This document shows, piece after piece, positions 56,366 through 64,000 of a stretch of DNA of 64,000 bases. The position numbers and the translations under genes were made by a program. Every line of letters starts with the position of its first letter. Positions within the stretch are counted from its first letter, which is position 1. The stretch is from assembly GCF_017353185.1 (NCBI RefSeq), contig NZ_JAFMYV010000002.1, positions 372,001 to 436,000 on the forward strand. Reading direction: 5' to 3'. A model generated the notes under the pieces. The model was not told the origin of the DNA. It saw only the letters and a list, made by a program, of their open reading frames with translations, and did no database searches. Origin of the DNA: Fibrella rubiginis. GTDB lineage: Bacteria > Bacteroidota > Bacteroidia > Cytophagales > Spirosomataceae.

Positions 56366-58340
56366 AAGCAAGTTGCAGCCGCCCGTTAAGACCGGGCATG
56401 GCCTTGTTTTCAATGGTTTGATAAATAGACTGGGTAAGATTGTTAACCTGTAGGCTTCCCGTGAAACCCGGCAGCTGGGTAAAGCGATGATGTAGCTGAG
56501 CGTTGACGAGCCAGAACGCCCGCAGCGAATGCCCGTGGTCGGCCTGTGTGGCCTGGGCACCCGTGTAGCTAACCTGCCCCCCTATTGTCCAGGCTTTGTG
56601 GGTAACTGAGTGTTGACTGTTAATGACCCACACGGGTGCGTAGGGCAATTGTAATCCCAGGGTAGAGGCATCCTGCACGGCAGGGCCAGCCACTTCATTT
56701 ACCCGTGTATAAGCCAGATTAAGGCCGTTTTGCCAGGTAAATGCCCCTTTTTTAACCGTATAGGTAACCTGACTTTCCAGTCCCCGGCTGCGTACCACCT
56801 GCACATTACGGGGTGACCAGTAACCGGCGTTAGCCTGGGGTAGCCACAGAATCCAGTCGTGAATCAGCGTATGGTAGGCTGTCAGCAGCAGCCGGAGGGA
56901 TTGGTTGGGACGAGGAGTTCGTTCAAGGGTAAAGCCTCCCTCCTGACTCCAGCCGCTTTCGGGTCGTAACGATTCGTTACCCCCCGGTCGCCAGAAACGG
57001 TCGTTGAGCGTGGGCATCCGGTAAGTACGGCTTAAGTGCAGGCGACCCGTGAGCGAAAAGCCGGGGCGGTCCACGAGGCGGTAGGTAGCGCCCAAAGCGG
57101 GTACAGGTGGTGGGGAAAAGCCACTCGCCCACCCCTGCCTAAACTGGCCTGTTACGGTAAGGCGAGGGGTTAGTATGCCCGTAAGCAGCGCATACCCATC
57201 GGCCCGCGTCTGGCTCTGCTGTCCCTGGTAGGCTGCAATCTGGCCCATGGCCATAATGGATTCTGCCCCCACCCGGATCGTCCAGCCGGGGTTGGTGACC
57301 TCTTGAGCGTGCAACGACCAGGTTTGCTCTGCCCGCACTACAAATTGCCGGGTGGTTGAGGGTTCGTCAAGATGAGCAAGGGGGCTAACGTAGCGTAAAT
57401 AGTCCTGGATGAAGCCCAGTTGTACGAGCCATTCCCGTTTGCTCTGCCCGCCCGATAGTTGTGCCGTCAGTCGCAGACTCTCGTCTTGTTGCCGCTCCCC
57501 CGTAGTCGATTCACCAATGCCCGGCTGAAGATAGCGGTCAGCCGATTGCCACCAGCCGTGCAGGGCCAGCAGCGAATGGCTGGTCAACTGCCCGAAAATG
57601 GATTGGGTAATGGCCCATTGCCGGATACCCGCGTTGGTTTGTTCTTCGATGGGTTTGCCAAAACGGGATAGATTCTGATACGGAAAGTTATTGGCCAGTG
57701 TCAGGCCGTAACTGCCCGTTTGCCCCGACCACCGCCCCGACCTGCTACCATAGCGCAGGGTTACTTGACCAGCATATCGGCCGAAGCTGCCGACATCAGC
57801 CATAACAGCACCACGAAGGCCCGGTGTCCAGCTGGGTGTCGTTTGCAAAGCAAGCACCCCCGATACCGCATCGGCCCCGACTACGGTATTGTAACTCCCC
57901 GTTTGCAGACTGAGTCGGTTAAAGGCAATGCCCGGAATTAAGGCTAAATCCTGTTGCCCAAGCATGGGCGAGCTTAGGGGTAAACCATTCCAGTTGACTG
58001 TACTATGTGACGGTCCTGTTCCCCGAACCGACAGGGTGCTCAACATGCCGTTGCCATAGTTGCGTACAGATACCGGTAGCACAGTGGGTAAGGCATCGGC
58101 CAGTGAACGAAGATTGGTTAGTTGTAACAGGCTGCTGTCTGTCTGCCAGGTGCCCAGGCCCACGGTAAGTGTCGGCTGCACGCGGTCAACTACCTGAACC
58201 GTATCGAGCCAGATGGATTGACGTACCTGTCCCAGTACCAGGTGAGCAAACAGGATCATGCCAGTTAATAAACCTGACACAACCCCTAACCGGATACGAC
58301 AGCCATACACTGCTGACCGAACCACTCCATCCTCGTGCAT
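56352..58340 (-). CDS. btuB: TonB-dependent outer-membrane receptor for cobalamin (BtuB-like)
   Basis: This outer-membrane receptor of about 662 residues has an N-terminal signal region (GVVSGLLTGMILFAHLVLGQ), a TonB-box-like segment (DTVQVVDR), a plug domain (LSVRGTGPSHSTVNWNGLPL) and a 22-strand barrel ending in the aromatic LQLAYAFH. I prefer the ATG at 58340; a GTG nine codons earlier is possible. The cobalamin riboswitch lying 75 bases upstream defines the substrate as a corrinoid. The start of the BtuG-like gene overlaps its last codons, so the receptor and lipoprotein are made together. Confidence 0.9.
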   Translation of the reverse strand: MHEDGVVRSAVYGCRIRLGVVSGLLTGMILFAHLVLGQVRQSIWLDTVQVVDRVQPTLTVGLGTWQTDSSLLQLTNLRSLADALPTVLPVSVRNYGNGMLSTLSVRGTGPSHSTVNWNGLPLSSPMLGQQDLALIPGIAFNRLSLQTGSYNTVVGADAVSGVLALQTTPSWTPGLRGAVMADVGSFGRYAGQVTLRYGSRSGRWSGQTGSYGLTLANNFPYQNLSRFGKPIEEQTNAGIRQWAITQSIFGQLTSHSLLALHGWWQSADRYLQPGIGESTTGERQQDESLRLTAQLSGGQSKREWLVQLGFIQDYLRYVSPLAHLDEPSTTRQFVVRAEQTWSLHAQEVTNPGWTIRVGAESIMAMGQIAAYQGQQSQTRADGYALLTGILTPRLTVTGQFRQGWASGFSPPPVPALGATYRLVDRPGFSLTGRLHLSRTYRMPTLNDRFWRPGGNESLRPESGWSQEGGFTLERTPRPNQSLRLLLTAYHTLIHDWILWLPQANAGYWSPRNVQVVRSRGLESQVTYTVKKGAFTWQNGLNLAYTRVNEVAGPAVQDASTLGLQLPYAPVWVINSQHSVTHKAWTIGGQVSYTGAQATQADHGHSLRAFWLVNAQLHHRFTQLPGFTGSLQVNNLTQSIYQTIENKAMPGLNGRLQLAYAFH

Positions 58341-58414
58341 AACCACGGCTACCCTTGCGGGAGCCACTAAGCATCAGCAGACGGCTTTCACCCGAAACCA
58401 GTCTGACGGTTTAT

Positions 58415-58600
58415 GACGTGGCAGGTCTCCTGGCTTGTTCAATTGGTTGCACGGCCTTCCCATCCGGACTACCAGATAGTGGCGTTGTAGCATGGGCAAC
58501 CAACGTAATTGAACCTACAGTTGCGGGGACAGCACCGGCTTTTGACGGTTTCCCTTTTCAGCCCGGTCGTTCAGAATAAACGGCGGGCACCACGGCAATT
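58415..58600 (-). promoter_or_regulatory. Cobalamin riboswitch
   Basis: The minus strand contains the diagnostic conserved blocks in the right order. These are AAAAGGGAA (58550-58558), GCCGGTGCTGTCCCCGCAAC with CTGT (about 58517-58537), GCCACT (58478-58483), GGGAAGG (58455-58461) and the B12 box AGCCAGGAGACCTGCC (58420-58435). It precedes btuB. High cobalamin should switch off the btuB-btuG transcript. Confidence 0.96.
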
Positions 58601-58605
58601 GGCTG

Positions 58606-58613
58606 CAAAGGTA
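58606..58613 (-). promoter_or_regulatory. -7 promoter box of the btuB-btuG operon
   Basis: TACCTTTG on the minus strand matches TAnnTTTG and lies just before the riboswitch, as expected for its promoter. Confidence 0.6.
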
Positions 58614-58629
58614 CGGAAAGAAAAAGTGC

Positions 58630-59109
58630 CTAGGCAGGGGTGTATTCGCGGAAGGTGCCGTCGGTGTAAAAAATGAGGATCCGGTCGATCTGTTTACCGG
58701 CTATCGGACTAACATCCGCTGATTGCTGTAGCGATCCTTCAGATACGGCAATCGGTTTTGGAACGTTTGGTCTGTTTACGGAGGCTGATCGTTCGGTATT
58801 GATATCGCTAGGCGCTACTAAGGGTCGCTCAGTACGGGTTTGTCCGCGGGTAACATCCAGGCGGCCTGCCGTTGAATCAGCAGTGGGTGCTTGTTCGGTT
58901 AACAATTGTACATCATCATCCAGAAACCACTCGTAGTTGAATTCCGGAAATCGCCGGACTATCTTTTGAATGATGTCGAGGCTGGGCCGATTCCGACCAG
59001 AGAGAATATGGGAGATACTGGACCGTTGCACCCCAATATCATCAGCCAGATACGATGGAGACAAGTTTTTGGTGAGCAGTACCTGTTTAATTTTGTCATT
59101 GATTGACAT
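58630..59109 (-). CDS. XRE-family DNA-binding regulator
   Basis: This 159-residue protein has an N-terminal helix-turn-helix (residues 1-60: LSPSYLADDIGVQRSSISHIL, the recognition helix around 26-36), followed by WFLDDDVQLL and a long low-complexity Pro/Ser/Thr/Arg-rich linker. A short C-terminal strand region (QIDRILIFYTDGTFREY) is also found in other Bacteroidota XRE regulators of this type. Its upstream region contains four copies of ACAAATGTAAAT-type words, so autoregulation is likely. It is encoded divergently from nothing; dapD lies upstream on the same strand behind a terminator. Confidence 0.85.
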   Translation of the reverse strand: MSINDKIKQVLLTKNLSPSYLADDIGVQRSSISHILSGRNRPSLDIIQKIVRRFPEFNYEWFLDDDVQLLTEQAPTADSTAGRLDVTRGQTRTERPLVAPSDINTERSASVNRPNVPKPIAVSEGSLQQSADVSPIAGKQIDRILIFYTDGTFREYTPA

Positions 59110-59133
59110 GTGTAACTAGCAGATTGATAACAC

Positions 59134-59211
59134 ACAAATGTAAATGACTAATGTAAATTTAACAAATGTAAACCTTGATAAAAAAGAAACCCCGACTTAA
59201 CAAATGTAAAT
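59134..59211 (-). promoter_or_regulatory. Four repeated ACAAATGTAAA(T/C) words upstream of the XRE gene
   Basis: Copies at 59134-59145, 59162-59173 and 59200-59211 read ACAAATGTAAA(T/C), and a partial copy AATGTAAAT is at 59150-59158. On the minus strand each full copy contains TACATTTG, a TAnnTTTG -7 box, so the words may be overlapping promoter and operator sites. The last copy lies in the loop of the dapD terminator. Confidence 0.6.
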
Positions 59212-59218
59212 CGGGGTT
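59188..59218 (-). terminator. Terminator of dapD
   Basis: On the minus strand AACCCCGA (59218-59211) pairs with TCGGGGTT (59195-59188), followed by TCTTTTTTATC. The 15-nt loop contains the TTTACATTTGT word. Confidence 0.8.
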
Positions 59219-59290
59219 AACCTGACCAATAAGTTCCGTGTTACAATTGTACTGCGCCTTTACGAAGCAGCATCAGAAACGCTGGCTTGG

Positions 59291-60109
59291 TTAAACAGCT
59301 ACGTTGTTCTCCCGCAACGCATCATTCAACGATGTTTTCAAATCGGTGGAGGCTTTGCGTTGACCGATGATTAGCGCGCACGGAACCTGAAAATTGCCGG
59401 CTGGGAATGACTTGGTGTAGCTACCCGGAATGACTACAGAATTAGCAGGTACTAAACCCTTATATTCTTTAGGTTCGCTACCCGTCACGTCGATCACTTT
59501 TGACGATCCTGTAATGGTTACGCCTGCTCCCAGAACGGCTCGCTCGCCTACCCGGGCACCTTCCACAACAATGCAACGTGAGCCAATGAATGCACCATCA
59601 CCGATGATAACAGGAGCCGCTTGGGGCGGTTCCAATACGCCGCCAATACCTACGCCGCCACTTAGGTGAACATCACTGCCAATCTGAGCGCAGCTACCTA
59701 CCGTTGCCCAGGTGTCGACCATGGTACGCTCGCCTATGTAAGCACCTATGTTTACGTACGACGGCATAAGAATTGCCCCCGCAGCAATGAAAGCACCGTA
59801 ACGAACAGTGGCTGGTGGCACCACCCGAACGCCGGCGGTAGCGAAGTCTGTCTTGAGAGGAATTTTGTCATGGTAATGAAAAATGCCGACTTCCTGGGCC
59901 TGCATTGGCTGGCTCACGAAGTAAAGAAGGATGGCTTTTTTAATCCACTCATTTACCTGCCACTCCCCTCCCATTATAGGTTCTGCTACGCGTATATTTC
60001 CGTAATTCAACTCGCGTATAACGGTGTCAATGGTGTGTTTGTATTCTGGATTTGAGAGCAAACTTCTGTCCTGCCAAACTGCTTCGACGGCAGTGATGTG
60101 TTGGTTCAT
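59291..60109 (-). CDS. dapD: Tetrahydrodipicolinate N-succinyltransferase
   Basis: This 272-residue enzyme transfers succinyl from succinyl-CoA to tetrahydrodipicolinate in the succinylase branch of lysine and diaminopimelate synthesis. The centre is a left-handed beta-helix of hexapeptide repeats (YVNIGAYIGERTMVDTW, then GSDVHLSGGVGIGGVLEP). The N-terminal domain start (NQHITAVEAVWQDRS) and C-terminal PANSVVIPGSYTKSFP fit the family and its usual length. dapA is at 46.1 kb. The 1-kb gene-free stretch lies upstream of its start. Confidence 0.95.
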   Translation of the reverse strand: MNQHITAVEAVWQDRSLLSNPEYKHTIDTVIRELNYGNIRVAEPIMGGEWQVNEWIKKAILLYFVSQPMQAQEVGIFHYHDKIPLKTDFATAGVRVVPPATVRYGAFIAAGAILMPSYVNIGAYIGERTMVDTWATVGSCAQIGSDVHLSGGVGIGGVLEPPQAAPVIIGDGAFIGSRCIVVEGARVGERAVLGAGVTITGSSKVIDVTGSEPKEYKGLVPANSVVIPGSYTKSFPAGNFQVPCALIIGQRKASTDLKTSLNDALRENNVAV

Positions 60110-60829
60110 AATATAAAGTGAAACTAGAGTTGCAAGTTGCTAAACGATTGATAATCAGCAAGTAATTGTTGAATGCAAAACCCAAAAGCAAATTTTATTT
60201 TGTTATGATTCGCATAGAGGATCCATTACAAGATAAATCTATTTGCCTGTTTGCAAAATGAATGCTGACGTAACAAATATAAAGGGTAACGGTCCATATA
60301 AGATAGTGTCTCAAGAGTTGGCTACCATAGAGATATACCACTTGTAAGGCTGTTGCCCAATGCCTCCTCTCCTATTAATACAATTAATGCCTTCCAAATC
60401 TTATGCCTATGATCATGTAATGAATCTGGCAGGTTGAAGTGTTTATGACAGTACCAGTATAAGATTGGTTGTTGTTATCTGTAGCCACTAGTTGGCTTAT
60501 ATCAGTATCGAGGAAAGACTGATGGTGTAGTATGTAGAGCAGGTTTGCCATAAGCATGCTGTTGCTTTGGTTACCCTGTCTGTAGAAGCGAATCTACGAC
60601 CAGTGCGGTATTAGCAGGATCCTGTCTTACAACTTGGTCGTGTTGGTCGTGTTTGTAGGAGCTTTTATTTCGGACTCACTAGGTGTATGGTTATACCCAG
60701 TCTATGACCAGATCCTCTTCCTTATCAATACGGATTGATCCCACTGAGAATAATAGACTTCCATCATTCTTCGATAGCAGCATCCACCTTACTGACTGAA
60801 CTGACGAATCAATAGAGACGAAAGAATCA
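60110..60829. other. Gene-free AT-rich stretch, left part
   Basis: No convincing protein or RNA gene is seen in these 720 bases on either strand. The sequence is visibly more AT-rich than its surroundings, with scattered stops in all frames. Short protein-like pieces can be read but none joins into a known family, so a decayed gene is possible but not shown. Nothing else is recognised. Confidence 0.5.
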
Positions 60830-61067
60830 TTTAGCAAATACGATAGTCAATTTTAGCAAATGCGTTATACAGGCAGCAAATATTAGTAAATAATATTAGT
60901 ATTACTAAATATTATCGAAAAAACTGACAGATTGGCTAAAAAATTAATCAAAAATAATAGCAAAAAGACGAAATTTAGCGCAATATGTTAGCAAATAGAT
61001 GATTTTACTAAATATTGCTGTGGTATTTACTAATCGATTTGCTAAACCGCATCCTTTTCTGCTAAAT
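60830..61067. repeat. Dense array of TTTAGYAAAT words upstream of gapA
   Basis: About nine copies of TTTAG(C/T)AAAT or its inverse occur in 238 bases. They include 60830-60840, 60852-60861, 60882-60892, 60988-60997, 61004-61013 (inverse-like TTTACTAAAT), 61025-61034 (ATTTACTAAT) and 61038-61047 (ATTTGCTAAA), with partial copies at 60874 and 61057. TTAGTATTACTAA at 60896-60908 is a near-perfect palindrome of two half-words. Several spacings are close to 21-22 bases, or two helical turns. It looks like a multi-site operator. Confidence 0.65.
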
Positions 61068-61111
61068 CTACTCGCTTGTAGTTGCGCCCTCTCTTTATCA
61101 GTTCATACGCG

Positions 61112-61119
61112 TATATTTG
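61112..61119 (+). promoter_or_regulatory. -7 promoter box of gapA
   Basis: TATATTTG at 61112-61119 fits TAnnTTTG and lies 30 bases before the gapA ATG, directly after the TTTAGYAAAT array. A clear -33 element is not seen. Confidence 0.55.
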
Positions 61120-61149
61120 AGGCCGTTAACCAAACCTGTTTATATCCGA

Positions 61150-62145
61150 ATGGCAACCATTAAAGTAGCGATCAACGGTTTTGGACGTATTGGACGTCTC
61201 TCCTTCCGTCGATTATTGGAAAAAGAAAATATTGAGATCGTTGCTATCAACGACCTAACCGATAATAATACCCTTGCCCACCTGCTGAAATACGATTCAG
61301 TACACGGCCGGTTCAATGGTCAGGTAGAGGCCGATGCAGATAGCCTGACTGTAAATGGAAAGCGGATTCATGCCTATGCAGAGCGCGACCCTAAATTACT
61401 TCCCTGGGCTTCTTTAGGCATCGATGTCGTGCTTGAGTCGACAGGACGTTTTGTGGATGAAGCAGGCGCAGGCCAGCATATCACAGCCGGTTGCAAAAAG
61501 GTGGTTATATCGGCTCCTGCCAAAGGCAACATTCCAACCGTAGTACTCGGTGTAAATGACAACATCCTGACCGGTAACGAGACAATTATCTCCAACGCCT
61601 CCTGCACAACTAACTGCCTGGCTCCAATGGCAAAAGTCCTTGACGATAATTTCGGTATCGAACGGGGTTTTATGACCACTATTCACGCCTACACGGCTGA
61701 TCAGAACTTGCAGGACGCGCCTCATTCTGATATGCGCCGCGCGCGGGCAGCTGCCTTGTCCATTGTACCAACCTCTACAGGTGCAGCTAAAGCCATTGGC
61801 TTGATCATGCCCCATCTGAAGGGAAAACTCGACGGTAATTCGATGCGCGTACCAACGCCGGATGGGTCGATCACTGATTTTTCTGTAATTCTGAAAAAAG
61901 AGGCAACCGTAGAGGAAATTAACCGGGTCATGAAGGAAGCTGCAGAGACAACCATGAAAGGTATTCTGCACTACGAAACAGATGAACTGGTATCGGCTGA
62001 TATTATCGGTAGTTCCTACTCATGCATTTTCGATTCGAAACTGACCACCTCGATGGGCAACTTTGTCAAAGTAGTTGGCTGGTACGATAATGAGTACGGC
62101 TACTCAAGCCGTGTGGCTGATTTGATGGAACGTTTGTTCAGCTAA
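61150..62145 (+). CDS. gapA: Glyceraldehyde-3-phosphate dehydrogenase
   Basis: This 331-residue glycolytic enzyme oxidises glyceraldehyde 3-phosphate with NAD. I start at the ATG at 61150 (MATIKVAINGFGRIGR). An in-frame TTG 11 codons earlier lies just at the promoter box and is unlikely. The catalytic cysteine is C152 in SNASCTTNCLAP and the general base H179 in MTTIHAYTADQ. D35 in INDLTD favours NAD over NADP. Regulation may involve the repeat array upstream. A very strong terminator follows. Confidence 0.96.
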   Translation: MATIKVAINGFGRIGRLSFRRLLEKENIEIVAINDLTDNNTLAHLLKYDSVHGRFNGQVEADADSLTVNGKRIHAYAERDPKLLPWASLGIDVVLESTGRFVDEAGAGQHITAGCKKVVISAPAKGNIPTVVLGVNDNILTGNETIISNASCTTNCLAPMAKVLDDNFGIERGFMTTIHAYTADQNLQDAPHSDMRRARAAALSIVPTSTGAAKAIGLIMPHLKGKLDGNSMRVPTPDGSITDFSVILKKEATVEEINRVMKEAAETTMKGILHYETDELVSADIIGSSYSCIFDSKLTTSMGNFVKVVGWYDNEYGYSSRVADLMERLFS

Positions 62146-62175
62146 AAAGGTAAGCGTTAACGATCGTATTACTAC

Positions 62176-62219
62176 ACACCAAGAGAGGCTGCCCCAATCA
62201 GGGCAGCCTCTCTTGGTGT
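62176..62219. terminator. Strong bidirectional hairpin after gapA
   Basis: The arms at 62176-62194 and 62201-62219 are perfect over 19 bp (ACACCAAGAGAGGCTGCCC and its complement) around CAATCA. It lies between convergent gapA and trmB. A long T run is absent on both sides. Confidence 0.8.
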
Positions 62220-62227
62220 AGCTTAGG

Positions 62228-62893
62228 TCAACGTACTGTTTTTTGACTAACTAGATAGTTTATTGAGAAGCCTTTGGCAAAGAACATCGCCTCATACTTG
62301 GTTTGAATACCCAGATGGCGTTCGTTCAGTGGTGATTTATAAAGGTCATTCGTCCAGTCGAGCAACGTGAAGCCATTGGCAGGTAGCGAATCCAGGCTGT
62401 AAGCGAAAAAAGGAAGATTATCTGTCTTTAGGTGAAGAAATCCTTCAGGTTTCAGTAGACGACTATACATGGCCAGAAATTTGGCGTAGGTAAGCCGGTG
62501 TTTTTCCTGTTTATCACGCGGTTGCGGATCGGGGAAGGTAATCCATAGCTCGCTGATCTCACCGGGAGCAAAGAATTCCTCCAGGTATTGGATATCCGTT
62601 CGCAAAAAGGCCACGTTGGTTAAGTTTTCGGTCAATGCCTGTTGTGAGCCCCGGGCAATACGGTCACCTTTTACATCCACACCGATAAAGTTTTTAGCAG
62701 GGTAGGCATGGGCCAATCCCACCGTGTACTCCCCCTTGCCACAGCCTAACTCAACCACGATTGGCTGGTCGGTAGGAAACTGATCACGATTCCAGGCACC
62801 TTTGATGGTAGTGTAAGTCGGTTTTCCCCGCTCAATGACATTATAGGCCAGTCGGTTCTGTTCGAATCGCTGTAATTTCAATCGACCACTCAT
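62228..62893 (-). CDS. trmB: tRNA (guanine-N7)-methyltransferase
   Basis: This 221-residue SAM-dependent enzyme methylates G46 in the tRNA variable loop. The SAM-binding motif is VVELGCGKGEYTVGLA, followed by GVDVKGDR. The family-specific WITFPDPQPRDKQEKHRL holds the catalytic aspartate. The N-terminal RFEQNRLAYNVIE region binds tRNA. It begins 6 bases after the folC stop codon on the same strand, so the two are probably co-transcribed. Confidence 0.95.
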   Translation of the reverse strand: MSGRLKLQRFEQNRLAYNVIERGKPTYTTIKGAWNRDQFPTDQPIVVELGCGKGEYTVGLAHAYPAKNFIGVDVKGDRIARGSQQALTENLTNVAFLRTDIQYLEEFFAPGEISELWITFPDPQPRDKQEKHRLTYAKFLAMYSRLLKPEGFLHLKTDNLPFFAYSLDSLPANGFTLLDWTNDLYKSPLNERHLGIQTKYEAMFFAKGFSINYLVSQKTVR

Positions 62894-62899
62894 TCTTGT

Positions 62900-64000
62900 T
62901 TAATCTAAGGGGGCCAACTCGGCCACTATATAGGTACTGCCCGTTACCAGGACCAGATCTGCAGGCGTAGCCCTGGCTAATGCGGCTGCCAGGGCCACAT
63001 TCACATCCTCATACACCGCACCTATCTTACCGTGCCGCATGGCTGTTTCGGCTAATTCGGCGGCGGGAAGCGCTCTGGGTAACTGGGCAGCACAAAAGTA
63101 ATACTGGGCATCGTCCGGAAGGAGCGGCCAGATAGCCGCTACTTTTTTTTCACGCACAAGGCCCATCACGATATGAAGTTGCTCATGCGGGACCGTATAA
63201 ACCGTATCGAATAATGCCCGCAAACCAGGTTCATTATGAGCCGTATCGGCAATGACAAGGGGCAACGACATGTTGTCTGATTGCGGAATAGAGATAGTCT
63301 GAAACCGACCACGCAAACCTGTCTGACTCAACACAGACGCGCAACCAGCCCTGATCGCCTCATCTGAAACTGGCCATTGGCTGCTTAACACCGCTAGCGA
63401 TGTAAGCACTGTTTGTAGATTCTGTAGCTGATAAAGACCAGGTAAGGCCAATCCAAGGGAAAGCGATTTGTCGGCGTCTAGCTGCTGAGCCTCAATCAGG
63501 CGAATACCATTGGCTAAACCAGCATCTACACACTGCCAAACCGTTTCGGCATACGTGATGGGCGCCTGTTGTCTGGCAGCGACAGCGTCGAACACAGGCC
63601 AGGTCTCAGGATGGCGTTCTCCAATTACCACCGGCACGCCGGGCTTGATAATACCAGCTTTCTCAGCGGCAATAAGCGGTAGCGTCTCACCTAAAATATC
63701 GGTATGGTCAAAGCCAATGTTGGTAATCACGCTCAAGTCAGGGGTGATGACATTGGTTGAATCCAGCCGACCGCCCAGGCCCACTTCCACAATGGCCAGG
63801 TCGACCTTTTCACGGGCGAATCGGTCAAAGGCCATCGCTACCGTTACTTCAAAAAAGGAAGGTGATCGTTGCTCAATAACTGCCTGGTTGGCCACTACAA
63901 AATCCACTACCGCCTGCTCGTCAATTGCTTGTCCGTTGACTCTAATCCGTTCAGTGAAGGATTTAAGGTGTGGTGAGGTATAAAGCCCCACCCGGTATCC
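62900..64000 (-). CDS. folC: Folylpolyglutamate/dihydrofolate synthase (5' end outside window)
   Basis: The visible 366 residues run from the window edge (GYRVGLYTSPHLKSFTERI) to a stop at 62900. This Mur-ligase-family enzyme adds glutamate to folates and, in many bacteria, also makes dihydrofolate. The ATP-site P-loop lies upstream of the window. The visible segments VGLGGRLDSTNVI, GFDHTDILGETLPLIAAEKAGI and the C-terminal domain (ADTAHNEPGLRALF, VLVTGSTYIVAEL) are typical. The gene starts beyond base 64000. No abnormality is seen. Confidence 0.94.
   Translation of the reverse strand, partial: GYRVGLYTSPHLKSFTERIRVNGQAIDEQAVVDFVVANQAVIEQRSPSFFEVTVAMAFDRFAREKVDLAIVEVGLGGRLDSTNVITPDLSVITNIGFDHTDILGETLPLIAAEKAGIIKPGVPVVIGERHPETWPVFDAVAARQQAPITYAETVWQCVDAGLANGIRLIEAQQLDADKSLSLGLALPGLYQLQNLQTVLTSLAVLSSQWPVSDEAIRAGCASVLSQTGLRGRFQTISIPQSDNMSLPLVIADTAHNEPGLRALFDTVYTVPHEQLHIVMGLVREKKVAAIWPLLPDDAQYYFCAAQLPRALPAAELAETAMRHGKIGAVYEDVNVALAAALARATPADLVLVTGSTYIVAELAPLD

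Noticed and set aside
60110..60829. A decayed transposase in the AT-rich gap
   Set aside because: No terminal repeats, catalytic motifs or continuous frame could be found on either strand.

Overview
The window reads as chromosomal DNA of a Bacteroidota bacterium of the Cytophagales, most likely the Spirosoma/Fibrella group. This is judged from the proteins (PF14121-type putative porin, DUF3127 protein, BatE-like TPR/SH3 protein, a BtuB/BtuG pair under a B12 riboswitch), from TAnnTTTG-type -7 promoter boxes with few Shine-Dalgarno sequences, and from fairly high GC judged by eye. The placement is inference, since no 16S gene is present. I see no prophage, no intact insertion sequence and no CRISPR array.

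Layout. 1-1.9 kb: end of an esterase gene and an ATP-grasp ligase. 2-5.9 kb: L-arabinose operon araB-araA-araD. 6-8.7 kb: alpha/beta-hydrolase, a small unknown protein and a histone-deacetylase-like enzyme. 8.8-13 kb: AddB-like Fe-S nuclease and a dead zeta-type toxin locus with in-frame stop codons. 13-25.4 kb: housekeeping genes (leuS, MTA/SAH nucleosidase, porin, lpxK, menC, M1 peptidase, hemF, DUF3127) and tRNA-Leu. 25.5-28.1 kb: tRNA-Lys, BatE-like protein, MFS transporter and tRNA-Val. 28.1-39.3 kb: a minus-strand block for envelope polysaccharide or lipid work (SGNH lipoprotein, large anchored protein, UDP-galactopyranose-mutase-like flavoprotein, GT2, acyltransferase, two GT-C-like membrane proteins). 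39.4-47 kb: OmpA-family protein, GH13 lipoprotein, rpe, ligA, dapA. 47.1-50.5 kb: a CPBP protease / redoxin-fold / membrane LytTR regulator module and an Xre-RES toxin-antitoxin pair. 50.7-55 kb: gyrA and a TPR protein. 55-60 kb: btuG-btuB under a cobalamin riboswitch, an XRE regulator and dapD. 60.1-64 kb: a 1-kb AT-rich gap carrying a dense 10-mer array, then gapA, trmB and partial folC.

The main unusual feature is a scattered family of long, near-perfect inverted repeats (arms about 24-63 bp). They sit at gene borders (593, 7061, 8711, 25374, 31831, 37371, 45896, 49932), and a related imperfect one lies in frame inside leuS (14091). Several share a loop-proximal cap, GTTGCTTCGC/GCGAAGCAAC, and three loci share a 16-bp core, GCGGTCCGCCGCTGCG. 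Two overlap stop codons, one supplies a TTG start codon, and one lies between an antitoxin and its toxin. The arms match far better than neutral DNA should, which suggests a mobile palindromic element or continuing palindrome correction. This is the strongest candidate for something undescribed here.
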